A model generated the notes under the pieces. That model did not search any database. It was not told the origin of the DNA and saw only the letters and a program-made list of their open reading frames with translations. Both the position numbers and the translations under genes were made by a program. A DNA stretch of 64,000 nt from Suillus spraguei (Eukaryota; Basidiomycota; Agaricomycetes; Boletales; Suillaceae): positions 50,532-114,531 of the forward strand of contig JABCPU010000216.1 in assembly GCA_016800925.1 (NCBI GenBank), in the 5' to 3' direction. The first letter of the stretch is position 1. Each line of letters begins with the position of its first letter. Below, in pieces: positions 10,496 to 22,784 of this stretch.

Positions 10496-11850
10496 CGTGT
10501 CCTCCATAGGCAGCCAAACTTGAGCGTTATAGAAAGTATCATCTGCAAAAAAGACGAGCAAACACCAAAAATATCTAACAAGAGTTAAAGCAATAAAAAT
10601 AAAGGAAATAATACATGACTTACCTTGAGATGGTATCTGAGGAATGCTGGAATCATTCACCAAGATGGCAAGTTGAGAGTCCTGTTACACAGGCATATAG
10701 AAATATACCTAGTTGCTCCTCTATTGTCATGCCATTGTGAGACTGAGTGAATCCATTGTCTTTGAGGACTCTAGTAAGTGCATTGAATACCTCTAAGGTG
10801 ACACCAAGGTTGTGTTTGATCCTGTCTGGGTGGCCCGTGAGGAGCTCACACACCCATGCATGACCGGTCAATGCTGACGTGTGGTATTGTTAAGACTGTA
10901 CTCAAAGGATGAAAGATCCAAAGGGCTTTGGCCTCAGTTCGTGCACTGTGCCCCTTTCCCGAGTAATGCCCCTTATTTCAGGGAGTAGGTATATGTCCGA
11001 AGATACGGAAGGAGTTGCGTGATGGATCCGGACGTCCGAAGGTATCGGATATGATACGTCTGAATGTTATCCGGAACATAGGAATAGAACGAGGATTAAG
11101 ACTAGCTTTGGAACGAGTTCCTAACTAGAAACTAGCAGAGCTAGACTATCCAAAGATAGAGTCGGAGATATAGACTAAAGGAATCAATCCCAAGTCTCGG
11201 AAGATGACTTAGAGCAGAAAGTGACTTAAGTCCGGAGGAAGCAGAATGAGCAGAATCTAAGATAATATTCGAACTAAGGTTCTACGGAGATCTACAAGTG
11301 GTTTATATACTGTAAGTATCTAAGACAGATAATCAACAAGTCCGGGACCAAGGGCTATGTACGAAGTGTAACGGAAGTCTATTAGTTAATGTGCAGTGGA
11401 TCAGTAAGCACGAATTGGAAATGAAACACAGGTAACGGATCAGTGACACAGGATGGAAGTATACACAGCCAGGATACCGGAAACAGGAGGAATGATGAAA
11501 GGAGATAGACGCAGATATACACAAGGGAGTTAGAGTGCGATAAGTGGGCACATTCAGATGGGTGATCTGGACAGGATCTGTGAACTGGACGAAAATAGAA
11601 TCAATCGGATCTGAGATCGGAAGTATGGTATATGACAGGTATGGGATACGAATGGTGGGAGATAAGAATAAGAGATTGTACATATATACTACCTGGGTTA
11701 TAACACAAGTTATAATTACAACCAGATGACGGTGGCGCTCCCTCTTGCACTGCCAGAGAGCGAGAGCAATCTTCCGGTTAGGGTACATACTGGTGATGCT
11801 TATCTGTGCCTTTGGTATCATGGGAACCTGGGTCTCCCATCTGGTCATGT
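10496..11850 (-). pseudogene. Harbinger-type transposase fragment, split by a solo LTR
   Basis: On the minus strand 10871-10653 reads TGHAWVCELLTGHPDR.. followed by GVTLEVFNALTRVLKDNGF and EEQLGIFLYACVTGLSTCH. This is the N-terminal helical region of fungal PIF/Harbinger transposases. A stop and an intron-like stretch (GTAAGT..TTGCAG, about 10532-10636) follow. Upstream sequence continues across the solo LTR (11643-11850, ..HHSYPIP joining HTSALTGHAWV). The DDE catalytic part is absent because the gypsy element begins at 10495. It is a fragment with no activity. Confidence 0.65.
10888..11637 (-). mobile_element. Solo LTR of the gypsy family
   Basis: A 750-bp LTR with TG..CA ends is flanked by the perfect target duplication GGTAT (10883-10887 and 11638-11642). 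It interrupts the Harbinger fragment. No internal region remains. Confidence 0.93.
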
Positions 11851-11924
11851 GATACCATCATATGACCTTTAAATTTATATTTTCTTTCAATTTCAATTTC
11901 ACATTTTGGTGTCTGTACAGAGCC

Positions 11925-12370
11925 TAAGGTACGTTCTTCATTTTTGTGACTTCAGTAGGCATCTTTGGGGATTGGCTGCAAGATAACTGAATGTTAGGGT
12001 CCATTGGGATGGAGACAGGTTTGTCGTCAGCAAAGTTGTACTTGGTGAGTATCCCATCAACATAGGATTCTTGCAACAGTGAGATAGTGCATGCTGTGCA
12101 GTCACATATAACCTTCATCCCAAGTAGCCAAGCAATAGGTCCAAGGTCGGTGAGCTTGTAGCAGTTAGCGATCTCAGTCTTGAATAACTGAATCTCCTTT
12201 CTGTCGCTCCCAGTAACAGTGCAGTCATTGACATGTGATGCAAGCAGGAAGATCTCATTCTCCACATACTGGTAGAACACTCCCCAATCACATTCGGCTC
12301 GCCTAAAGCCAAGTAGTTCCAGTGCTTTGCACAGCTCATTGTACCACTTGAGTGCACCTTGCTTGGATCC
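11925..12370 (-). pseudogene. Copia RT, C-terminal part
   Basis: The frame contains GALKWYNELCKALELLGF and CDWGVFYQYVENEIFLLASHVNDCTVTGS. In copia elements the last motif is YVDDCTITGS. Here the aspartate pair has become Asn-Asp and the Tyr is His, so polymerase activity is lost. It ends KMPTEVTKMKNVP at the truncation. Confidence 0.88.
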
Positions 12371-13088
12371 TGTCATATACCATACATACTTCTAATCCCA
12401 GATCCGACCAGATCCGATCAATTCCATTTCCATCTGGTCCACAGATCCTGTCCGGACCACCCATCCAAATGTGCTCACTTCTTGCACCTTAACTCCCTTG
12501 TGTATATCTGTGTCTATCTCCTTTCGTCATTCCTCCTGTTTCCGGTATCCCGGCTGTGTATACTTCCATCCTGTGTCACTGATCCGTTACCTGTGTTTCA
12601 TTTCCGATTCGTGCTTACTGATCCACTGCACATTAACTAATAGACTTCCGTTACACTTCGTACATAGCCCTCGGTCCCGGACTTGTTGATTATCTGTCTT
12701 AGATACTTACAGTATATAAACCACTTGTAGATCTCCGTAGAACCTTAGTTCGAATATCATCTTAGATTCTGCTCATTCTGCTTCCTCTGGACTTAAGACA
12801 CTTTCTGCTCCAAGTCATCTTCCGAGACTGGGATTGATTCCTATAGTCTATCTCTGTTAGTTTCTAGTTTTTTATTTATTTTTATTTGTGTTCTTGTTTA
12901 TTGTCCGTTGGGGCGAGGCCCTATAGTAGACAATACGTACAATATGTAGCTGGATGCGTGAATATACTATGTGCGGGGGGTGTCTTTTCTAATGGTTCAG
13001 GCGCTAAGGCGAGAACGGGGACGCCATCTTAAGGCGAGTCTAGGGAGGTGTGTGGCGTGTCTGTCTTCCCTCACTGTGGCGGTTTTAT

Positions 13089-16000
13089 TCATCCATCCTT
13101 TGGGTCTGGAGGTGTGACGTCTCCAAAGATTGTCTCTAATCTCCTCGTGCGTGCGACGAACTTCAGCAGTTCCTTGACTCCATCTATGTTGCTCAGAAGG
13201 TACTGGAGGTTGGTTGCTTGGGGTCCTGCTGCTGCCTGCAGGGCAGCTCTCTGTCTAGTGTACTTGTGGCATGACATGATGAAGTGGTGAACCGATTCGT
13301 CTCGCTCGTTGCATTGTTGGCAGCGTGCTGTGGGGGACTTTGTGATTTGGTGGAGGAATTTGTTCAGTGGGGCGTGGCCAGTGCGTAGCTGGAATATCAG
13401 CGAGCTGTGGCGGCGTGGTAGGTCATCTGTGATGTTCGCGAAGTTCTTGGATGGGACGGTTGGGTCGATTGTGTGGATTCTCTGGAGTCGCGGAGAGTCT
13501 AACATGATTGATTTTGCCTCCTGCTTGATTAACGCGTAGAAGGTTTGCTTGGCTGCTGATTTGCTGAGGGGGAGGGTGAGGGGGTTGCGGGCTCTGGTGC
13601 GTAGTGAGGCTGGTAGCGATCCTCCATCTGACGTTTCTCCTCTTGCAGCTCGTTTTGCGTGTTCGTCCGCAGCCTCGTTTCCCGCTATGCCCTTGTGGCC
13701 CGGCGTCCACCTGATTACGAGCTTTCTTCCATCCGCTTCTGGCAGTAGGTCCCTTAGGTCGTCGTGGAACTTGTCGACGAGATAATGACCGGGTTGGGAG
13801 TGGAAGGAGCTCGTGGACCTTATGGCCCCCTGGTTGTCCACTCCCAGTGCCATTGTACCCTCTCCCCTGCCTCCTTGAGCAGCTGTACCGCCAGAATCAT
13901 TCCTATTATCTCCGCCTCGTACACCATATGTTCCACTTCGTTTCCCAAGTGAAATCTTTTCTCGCCTATGACCCGTGCCCCGCTCATCAATACAGCCGCT
14001 CCCCCAACTCCTCCGTCTACCGCCGATCCATCTGAGTAGGCCCGCCACCTTTCGTCAGCTTGCTCCTCTTCCTTAATTGCTTCTTTCTCCTTAGTTGCAA
14101 TGCTGATGAGCGTGTCTGGGGACCATTTTGGGTAGTGGCAAGTTGGTGAGATCTTCTCTATTTGCATTGGGTTGATCTTGAACTTGTTCAGGAGTTTGTG
14201 TAGGGGGGAAGCGTGGCGTTTTCGGCCTTGGAAGTTCCTCTTCGCGCAAAATCTGTAAGCTGTGTTTAAGCCGTTAGCGATAGGGTGAGTGTGAGGGAGC
14301 GAGGCTAGTCTTAGCGTGGATCTGAAGCAAATCTTCCTTATTGTTTGATGCACTGGGAAGACGTTGGCGTGAGAGTCGAGAAGGTCTGTTGCGGAGGATC
14401 TCAGTCCGCCAGTGATTAGCAAGGTGGCCATTCTCTGGACTCTCGCCATCTGCGAGGAGAATCCTCGTGCACCTCTGCCCCCACCCTTTTTCCCCCTGCC
14501 TTTGGAAACTAGGCCTGCACACCAAATATCTGCTGCATAAGTCATTTTTGGTACTACCACACTCTCGTAGAGTCTTCTCATCAGTTGTCCGTGTATCCCC
14601 TTGGTTGGGCTGATCATGCGCTTGCAGGCCATGGCGTATGTGGTCCCTTTAGCCAGGGCATAAGCTGCGTGCTCTTTGAACTTGAGTTCGTCATCGATGA
14701 TGACGCCTAGGAATTTGTGTGAGTGCGAGGGGTTGATGATGTGGTTGTGGATTGTGATTGAAGGACGGGGGGTGGGTACGGTTTTGCGTGGGTTGTCTTC
14801 GCTGGGGACTCTGTGCTTTGAGAGGCATAATAGCGCTGTCTTGTCCAGCTCGAACTCGGCATTGTGCTCCTCACTCCAGTCTAGTGCTCCTCCTGGTTTC
14901 TCCATCATTGTTTTGAGTTTGGCGTTGGATTCTTCGTAAGACTGCCCTCTGGCTCCCAGCGCCACGTCGTCGATGAAGCCCAGGCTGATTTCGCCGCTGC
15001 GAGAGTTAGGATTAGCTACACGGAGTAAGCCTGAATTATAAAAGAGGAATCCTAGCGGTGATAATGGGCAGCCCTGGTCCACGCCGTCGGCTACATTGAA
15101 TTCTTCAGAGTGAAAGTCGTCGAATACTAGGACCGTCTTTCTGCTTTCGAGCCTTCTGCCATACCAATCTACGTACTCTCGAGGAATGCCCGCGTTGCGC
15201 ATGTTGTGAAGGAGCTTGGTGACAACCACGCTGGGAAATGCGGCCTTCACGTCCAGGAAAAGCAGTGACACGTGGTTGTCGCTTGATGCCCAGGAGTCAG
15301 TTATGAACTTGGTGAGGAGATGTAGGGAATCCATGGTTGATCGGCCTGGTCGTCCGCCGAAGTGAGTGGAGGGGAGGAGGTCGTGTTGTTCCGCTATATA
15401 AGTTAGATCGTCAGCTACGCAAGAGGAGAGAATCTTAGCCATGGTGTCGAGTAGGGTTATCGGACGGTATGCTTTGGGGATGCTATAGTCCGGGCGGCCA
15501 GGTTTACGGAGTACAATGGTGGAGGAGCATTTCCAGTCCTCGGGGTAGATTCCTAGAGAGAAGGTCGCTCGAAAGATTGGCGCCATGAATGGTACTAGCA
15601 AGTCAGTGCATTTCGTAAAGACCATGTTACTTACTCCATTGAGTCCTGGGGCTTTGTGAGGGGAGAGTCGAGCGATTGCTCTGAAGACTTGCTGGTCGGT
15701 GATTGGCATGAATTCGCATACGGGAGGCGGGTAAGTGCAGTTGGGGTCCACGAAGCTGTTTTCCGGGGGAGGGCGGAAGAAAACCTTGTACAGTAACTCG
15801 CTTTTCCGCTGGTTGTCTTGAGATTTTGAGTTTGCGTCAGCCTGTGGGTCTTGGAGCGTTTTGATGCGGGTGTGGACTTGGTCTGCTGGGTTGCCAGACG
15901 CATATCTGTGGAAAGACCAAGTGTCAGATAGTGGAAGGGATTCGAGCCAGTCTTTCCAGTGGTGTTCCTTCGCTCGTTTGATGCTTTCTGAGAATTGGTT

Positions 16001-17171
16001 CCGAGCTACGCGATACTCCTCGTGGATTGGGTCAGCCCTTCTTGCTGTGCTGGCCCGTGCCTTTCGACTGAGCTTGTGGACAAGCTTGCGTTCTCAATCG
16101 AGCTCCTTCGTCCACCATCTCTTTGCGTATGGCGATGGTTTGGTGCATGGGACTTGTTCCTTTACCATCTGTAGGATGGCGTTGGTTAGGGCCTCGTAGG
16201 CTGCATGGAAGGTATCCGGCGTGGAGAGTTCGGTTGCTTGAGGCATTTGGTCGAGTTTGAGGGACAAGGCTTCCTTGAACGCGTTCCAGTCCGTTTCCCG
16301 ATAGTTGAGTCGTGGGGCAGAGGTTGTTCGTTTGGGTTGGAGGTCTATGGTGCTAATGATGGGAAAGTGGTCAGTGACTACTGGGCGGAGGTCAGTTTGT
16401 ACTTCGCATTGGGTGAACTTGTCTTCGAAGCTGGCGGAGGTCAGTTTGTACTTCGCATTGGGTGAACTTGTCTTCGAAGCTGGCGGAGCAAAAGACGTTG
16501 TCCGGGCGGGTGAGGTTTTTCGTGTTGGAAGCTTCCAAGGTGGCTATGGCTGGGGGGAGTGCCTGGATTAGATTGTATACAGCTAAAAGATTGATTAGTG
16601 TGCCCGCAGCGTTGAGGTTCTCCGCCGAGAACAGGTGTGTGTTGTGAGGGAGCTCCCACATGGGGTGGTGTCTGTTGAAGTCGCCCACCCAGACTATGTG
16701 CTGTGGTTCTGCGCTGTTCTCGCCTTGAGCGAGGCGCTGTGCGCGTTCTTCAGCTGCCATGTGGCGTTCAAGGAAGTGGAGAGTGTGGTCGCTGTCGCAA
16801 GGGTTATAGATATTATATATACGCACTTTACCGAATTGGCCCGTGAGCTCAATTGCCATGACGTTGGGAGATTTGATTGGGATGATGTGCCAATTGTTTT
16901 TTGATAGGCACTTGTTGACCAGCATGATGACTTGCATTCGATGCGCGCCTGAGTTGTGGTTGGATGGGTATATGACATCCCAGTAGGATCTTAAGTTGGA
17001 GGCGTTGGCTAGGTTGACTGGGTTGAGATATGGCTCCTGGATGCATGCGAGGTCGTATTTTTCTGGGTCGAGGTTCTTGAGCATGTGCTCCCACGCGTTG
17101 GGTGATTTGCGTAGGTTCTGTTGCCATATCTTGAAGTCGTCGCGAATCGGTGCGTTGATAGTGTTGTCCAT
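13089..17171 (-). pseudogene. LINE ORF2: endonuclease, RT, RNase H
   Basis: The start is taken at the ATG at 17171 (MDNTINAPIRDDFKIWQQN). The AP endonuclease shows DLACIQEPYLNP, VGDFNRHHPMW and the end of the domain near 16390. RT (15751 to about 14000) shows KAYRPITLLDTMAKI, FGGRPGRSTMDSL, FLDVKAAFPSV, GVDQGCPLSP and the catalytic GFIDDVALG near 14970. RNase H follows with AYSDGSAVDGG, then ALGVDNQGAI and RWTPGHKGIAGNEAADEHAK. A CQQCNERDESVHHFIMSC motif closes the protein. Breaks: the 49-bp tandem duplication at 16384-16486 shifts frame at the endonuclease end, a TGA interrupts KELD*ERK near 16095, and a further shift lies near 14000. Confidence 0.92.
16384..16486. repeat. 49-bp tandem duplication inside LINE ORF2
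   Basis: Two adjacent near-exact copies of a 49-bp unit (beginning GGCGGAGGTCAGTTTG) lie at the end of the endonuclease domain. As 49 is not a multiple of three, it shifts the reading frame. Deleting one unit restores the reading from VQTDLR into VVTDHFPIIS. Confidence 0.9.
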
Positions 17172-17350
17172 TATCAATCCCAACCGGTGAGGTCGTTCTC
17201 ACTGACGTTCGGGTAGGAGGTTGGAGGAGGAGTAGGGGTGGGCGACCAATGGGGAGGAGTGCTAGGTTGGTTAGTGTTTGTTTTCGGGTCGGGTATATTG
17301 GGGTTGGGCGTGCTGCGGTCCTGTTCAGAGTTGAACAAGGTTGACGGGAG

Positions 17351-19032
17351 TCATTGTTGGGCTCTGGGCTGGCCGAGTGGGATGAGGTTTGCGTTGCGGG
17401 GGTTGTTGCCTGTCTGAGGTTGACGCCGTCTGTTCGAGGGTTGCCAGCCTTGATGGTTTCTTTCTGGGGGTGGGTAGCGAGGTTCCTGCTGGTTTGGGGT
17501 GTCGTTCTGCTGGAGATTGGGGGGTGGCGCTGTGTTCGAGCTGGTGTCAGTAGTAGTTTCCCAGGTTAGCGGGTCGTCAGTAGGGAAGTAGATATACTTG
17601 GCGTCGTCGTTTCGTTTCTTGTTGTTGTCCCATTTTTGCTTGAAGATTGGGCAATCTCTGCTCCAGGCCACGTGACCCTTTGTTTTGCAGTTGGCGCAGT
17701 AGTGTTCGGATGGGTCGGTTACTGAACAGGATGTGGTTCAGTGTTGGTCGCCACATGTGCCGCACGTGTCGTTTTCTTGAGGGCATTCTGCCGCTATGTG
17801 TCCTCCTTCGAAGGAGTGACACTTGAGGCAGCGGGTGGGTTCTGGGAGGAGTTTGCGGCCGTATACCTTCTTGCCTGCTATAACTAGGCCGTCCTTGATG
17901 GCCTGGTTGGCGTTCGCTTTCGATGAAAAAGTGATGATAGTGTGTGCAGTGCGTTGGTTTGGTTGGCGTCTAGCGATTGGTTTGATGAATCTTGCTTTGC
18001 TGATAGTTCTCGATTTGAAGCCGGCCTTGTTTTCGATGTCCGCGATTGCTGCTGGGTTATCTGGAACGAAGGTGACAGGGACGTTTTCCATGAGGATGTG
18101 GAACGACCTTTCTTTGATGGTGACGTTCGATGCGAAATGTTCGAGGAAGTTGCTGCGGTTGGCCGGTGTGTTGAACCATTCGGCTGCTGACTTGGAGTTG
18201 AGTTCGTAGAGGATGCTTCCATGGGGGAGCCGCCTAGCTGAGATGAAGGTTAGTTCCTTGAGGATTTCTATACCTTTTTCCGACATTAATTCGAGGGCGG
18301 TGGTTGCCTTGGCCACCAGTTGCGCTTCTGTTAGTTCTTTTAGGGAGTTAGCTATCAAAACGGAGCGTCTGTCTATCAGTATTTGCCTGTCCTGGGCATC
18401 GCTGCGTGCTAGGATCTTGGTTAGTGGGGAAGGAATTCCTGTCTTGGTGATTGTGGCGTATGATAATGTCCGTCAGACCTCGCTGGGATTGAGCTAGCTG
18501 CATGCTTGGCGCTCTCTACTATCTTTCCTATGTCTTCTGATGAGTTGTTGAGTTGGGTGCGCACCTCCGTGACCACTTCTGCTAGCGTGGATTTGTGTGT
18601 CGTTGCTATTTCTGCCAGGGTGTCCACTTTCTCATCCAATAGTGCAATGGGACCTTTGATTAGCGCGTCTATCTTGTCTATGATCTTCTCCATGTCAAGG
18701 TCTTTCTCGGCTTCGTGAATGATGATTGCCATAGCTCTCATGATCTCTACGTTGGTGGCACCTAGGTTGGTTGCTGTGCCACTGAGTTCAAATAAGGCTA
18801 GGGCGATCCCCTTGAGGGCTTTTCCTGCTACTGGGAGGGTGAGACCATGCGTGTTGAGGAGTTTTCTAGCTGAGGAGGAGTTAGTGATGTCTGTGCGGAT
18901 ACCTGTGCCTGCTATGTGCTCTTCAATGCTTTTGCTGTTGGCAAGTAGTGCCTTGTTGGCTGTCGTGCTGCGGCTGCTTCTGCCAGGTACCGAGACCATG
19001 GGAACCGCGTTGTTCATGCCAGCTGGTGGCAT
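17351..19032 (-). pseudogene. LINE ORF1, gag-like RNA-binding protein
   Basis: The start is the ATG at 19032 (MPPAGMNNAVPMVS). A helical region (residues about 60-190) precedes a frameshift near 18440. The middle part then follows (LKELTEAQLVAKATTALEL). Zinc knuckles RCLKCHSFEGGHIAAEC, CGTCGDQH..C and CANCKTKGHVAWSRDC are readable, but a TGA stands after CGDQH where CGA (Arg) is expected. The Pro/Gln/Asn-rich tail ends at 17351. Such proteins bind the element's RNA. Confidence 0.88.
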
Positions 19033-19448
19033 GATTGGTATTCCTGCGGAATTTAACAGAAAGATTAGTGATCAAAAGTAAGTATCTATGGGGGATCAAG
19101 TCTTTGAGGGCTTGGGTAACGCCTGAAGGCGTAGGTAGCGCTTTTGTGCGCCTTAGAGAACTCCGGTTTTTTCGGGGTCCTAGTCGGGGTGCCACTTGGT
19201 TCAGGTCCAAGAAGCGATGTTAGTTTCTAGTTAGGAATTTGTTCCGAAGCTAGTCTTAATCTTCGTTCTATTCCTACATTCCGGATAACCTTCGGACATC
19301 CGGATCCGTCATGCAACTCCTTCCAGATCTTCGGACGTATAACTTCTCCCTGAAATAAGGGGCATTACTCGGGAAAGGGGCACAGTGCATGAACTGAGGC
19401 CAAAGCCCTTCAGATCTCTCTACCTTTGAGTATGGTCTTAACAGATCC

Positions 19449-22400
19449 ATACAGTGCAACATGTAAGCGTGCAACTGGGTTCTTGAACTTGCCGTTAACC
19501 TGTAGCCCAGGTGGAAGTTTCATGAAGATAACCTCATCAGGATCTAGCTTTCCATTAAGGTAAGCACTCTGGAAGTCAAAGACATCGATGTCCCAGTCAT
19601 TCCTGGCTGCGATAGCAAGGATGGTGTGGAGTGATGCAAGGCATGCAATGGGGGCATATGTGTCATAGTATTTGACACCATAAACCTGTGAGTAGCCTTT
19701 AGCAACAAGATGTGCCTTGTACTTGTTGATTTTGCCATCAGCATTCCGCTTGATGCGATAGACCCATTTGCAACCAATGATGTTGGCACCCTTAGGACAC
19801 TCAACTATTGTCCAGGTCTTGGCGTCTTCCAGGCTTCTTAACTCCTTGTTCATCGCCCCATCCCATTTGGGCCAGTTGTGGTGTTTGCATGCTTCATTAT
19901 CACTAGTTGGGTCACTCCCCTCAACCTCCACTGCTCCAGCAACCATGGCAAAAACTTCTTCGTCATCCTCATCCAGCTGACCATCATCTACCAGCATGCC
20001 TAACTCCTGCGCAAGATTGCCAGTCTCGCTTGAGCCTGCTTGGACTCCAGTTGGCAGTGTCAGTGAGTTAGCTCAACCATCATGAGTACCTTCCCCATCT
20101 CTTAGACGTCTCACATATTCTGATTCAATTTGTACTCTTCCTGAGTGTTGAGGCTGTGGAGCGGGAATCTCAAACTGCAGTCCTAGGTGGTCTTGAGCTG
20201 GTGCGTGTTGCTTTGGAGGTGGTTGTGGGATGTTAGCACACTGATTGCCTTGATCCTCTGGTGGTTGATGCTCCCCTGCAAGCGGTGTGCTAACAGGTAT
20301 GTGAACTTCTCTTTCATCAAACCTTACACTGCGCTCAATTCCTACTCTGCAGGTATCCTCCCAATAGATCCAGTGACCATTACTGTCACGGTTGAAGCCC
20401 ATCCAGTGGCCGTCTTTTGCTCGCATGTCTAGCTTTGAGCCTGATGTGTCATGCACCCAGACTTGGCAGCCCTATACTGGTAGGTTGGCTAGGTCCGGCT
20501 TCTTCTTGAAAAGCATCTTGAAGGGAGTCCTGTTATCAAGTGAGTGTGTTGAACTTCTGTTCTTCAACCATATAGTGTGACTAATGGCTTCCCCCCATAG
20601 GAATTTTGGCAGTCTACTTGCATGTAGCATGGCTCGAACTCTTTCAAGTAGCCTGCAGTTTGGTTTCTCTGCCACGCCATTGTGCTCTGGGGTATCATGA
20701 ACAGTGAGCTTCCGCTCTGTTCCATGACTAGCGAGGTGACATGTGAATTCTTCACTGATATATTCTCCTCCGCAATCAGACCGGAGATGTTTGATCTTGG
20801 TATCAAACTGTATATTGATCCAAGCTTCATAGCTCTTGTAAGCACTGAATGCCTCGTCCTTGGTCTTCAATAGGTACAGGTTGGTAAAGCGACCTCATCA
20901 CCAAGCTTCTCATGTCTAGCTGGGTCTTGCACTTTGCCAATAGCCTTCCATGTTGCCTTAGCATATTCACAAGATTCACATGCTCCCATAGTGGTGTGAG
21001 CGGGGTCAAGAGTGATTCCAGTGATTGTGCCATCATGCAGCATCTTTCTAATGGCTTCAGGTGCGATGTGCCCTAGCCTAACATGAACTTCCTCCATGGT
21101 GAGTGGTTCCTTTGTGCTGGCAACACCTGCAAATAGCTTTCTTGGAGCTTTGACACAGTATAGTCCTTTATTGACTGGAATCTCCTCCAGCTTCCTCTTC
21201 TTGGCATCGAAGATCTTGCAAGTTGTCTCACGGAATAGTGCAGCATACCCAGCAGCTGCTAGCTTGCTGATCGAGACAAGTGTTAAGCCCATCTTGGGTG
21301 CATATAGGACATTTTTGAGGAAAATGCGGGTGCAACTCTTGCCATTAGGTAGACTAATCAGTAGGTCGCCTTTTCCTATGGCTTGGAAGGTATGCTTATC
21401 GGCAGTGGCGATAGGCTTTGGTGGGATCGTCACAAAATTCTGGAAATGGTCTTGGTATGATGACATATGATGGGAGGCACCAGAGTCATATAGCTCTGTG
21501 CAGTTGCTATCTTCTCTACCAGAGTTGGCGAGCATAGCATAGTCAAAGGTCTTGGTGTAGGCCTCTTCATCATCATCCTGGATGTCATCAATTGAAGGTA
21601 TGTCATCTTCATCTACCTCTGTGAGCCAATCCACTTCATCATCCCAACCATGTGCTAACCAAACACCTTCAGGTTCATCCTCATCGTCCTTGTCTTTGGC
21701 AGCTGCAGCTGTATCAGACTTCTTGCCTTTGGCCTTGCTAGAGCCTGGCTTCTCCCCAGCTTTTCCTCCACCATCAGCCCAGCAGTCCACCTTCATATGA
21801 CCTTTCTTCCCACAGTTGTGACACTTGCCCTTGAAGCGGTGCTTCTTGCCATTGGAATTTGCAGTGTAGGTGGCATTGTCATTAGAAGGTGTGGACTTCT
21901 TCCCCTTGTGGTGTGTTGGTCATACTCATCAATAATGGCGGCCATCAAGATATCTGGAGTAAGGTCTGTACTGGTGACTCTGGCTGATGCCATCAATATG
22001 GATAGGTGTGGGTCGTAGGATGTGGGCAGGGAACCAAGAATTATTGTAGTGAAACTGTTGTCTGACAGATCTTGACCCATTGAGGACAATTGCTCCCTGA
22101 TGGCAAGCATTTTGTCAAAGTGGTCACAGATGTTCCCTTTCTCCTGGTACTTCAGGTCCTGCAGCTTGCGGAGTAGCTCAACAGAAATTATTCTGGAGTG
22201 CTTCTGAAACATGTTGGCCAAGTAGGTAAAGATCTCTGCTGCCATGGAGAGAGACTTGATTCTGGTAAAGAGCATGTCTGGGATTGTACCTGCAATCTGC
22301 TGTTTGACTACAGTGTCACAAAGTTGCCATTCTTTCATAGCCTTCTGATATTCCACCACTTCCTTCAACTCATTTGCAGTTGTTGGACTCCATGACTGGC

Positions 22401-22581
22401 CTCTTCCTGTCAATGTTGCAGGGTCTACCAGTTTTGCTATTGTGCCGTCCAAATGGCCAACCAAACCTCTAGTGTCTATGGACCAAAGCAGTCTTTCCTT
22501 GTAAGTCACCCAGTTTTCTCCATCTGTGGTCAATTTGGGTACCCGAAGAAAGTCGTCTCCTAGTTTAGTGGTGAAAGACAT
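19449..22581 (-). pseudogene. Copia gag-pol: gag, protease, integrase, RT N-half
   Basis: Gag starts at the ATG at 22581 (MSFTTKLGDDFLRVPKL) and contains a UBN2-like domain (QLCDTVVKQQIAGTIPD, DHFDKMLAIREQLSSMG). After a frameshift near 21890 comes CHNCGKKGHMKVDC, a CCHC knuckle. Protease has LYDSGASHHM, the active site. A GAG-preintegrase region (LTMEEVHVRLGHIAPEAI) leads to integrase with HLRSDCGGEY and TPEHNGVAEKPN, the second Asp and the Glu of the DDE core. The RT N-terminal half has WTIVECPKGANIIGCKWVYR and DVFDFQSAYLNGKL. At least four frame breaks and a stop near 20068 make it inactive. Confidence 0.9.
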
Positions 22582-22784
22582 TATATTTGATGCTTAATAC
22601 TGAGAGCAGCGGCAGCCTTCCAAAAATAGGCAATATGGTGCTGGTGCTGCTATCCACTGGCTCTGGCGCTGTATTTGGCATTGTTTGTTTTGTGCAAACT
22701 GTTTTTCGCAAATTCCCTAATTAGGCAACCCAAAAACTTCAGCGTCCAAGGTTTGCTCTTCTGCATCAAGCAGGGCTCATAACC

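Larger units (their letters stand above)
12868..19217 (-). mobile_element. Tad1-like LINE (full length, inactivated)
   Basis: A 6350-bp non-LTR element runs on the minus strand. Its 3' end at 12868 is an A-rich tail (T-rich on the plus strand). It is flanked by the 13-bp duplication TGTTAGTTTCTAG (12855-12867 and 19218-19230). It has two ORFs: ORF1 with zinc knuckles; ORF2 with AP endonuclease, RT, RNase H and a C-terminal Cys/His motif. This order with RNase H matches fungal Tad1/I-group LINEs. It is disabled by nonsense codons and a 49-bp tandem duplication. Confidence 0.93.
12371..19443 (+). mobile_element. Solo gypsy-family LTR, split by a LINE
   Basis: The LTR is 12371-12867 plus 19231-19443, oriented TGTCATATACC..TCTTAACA on the plus strand. 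It is flanked by the perfect duplication GATCC (12366-12370 and 19444-19448) and sits inside the copia RT gene. The LINE insertion accounts for its large span. Confidence 0.93.
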
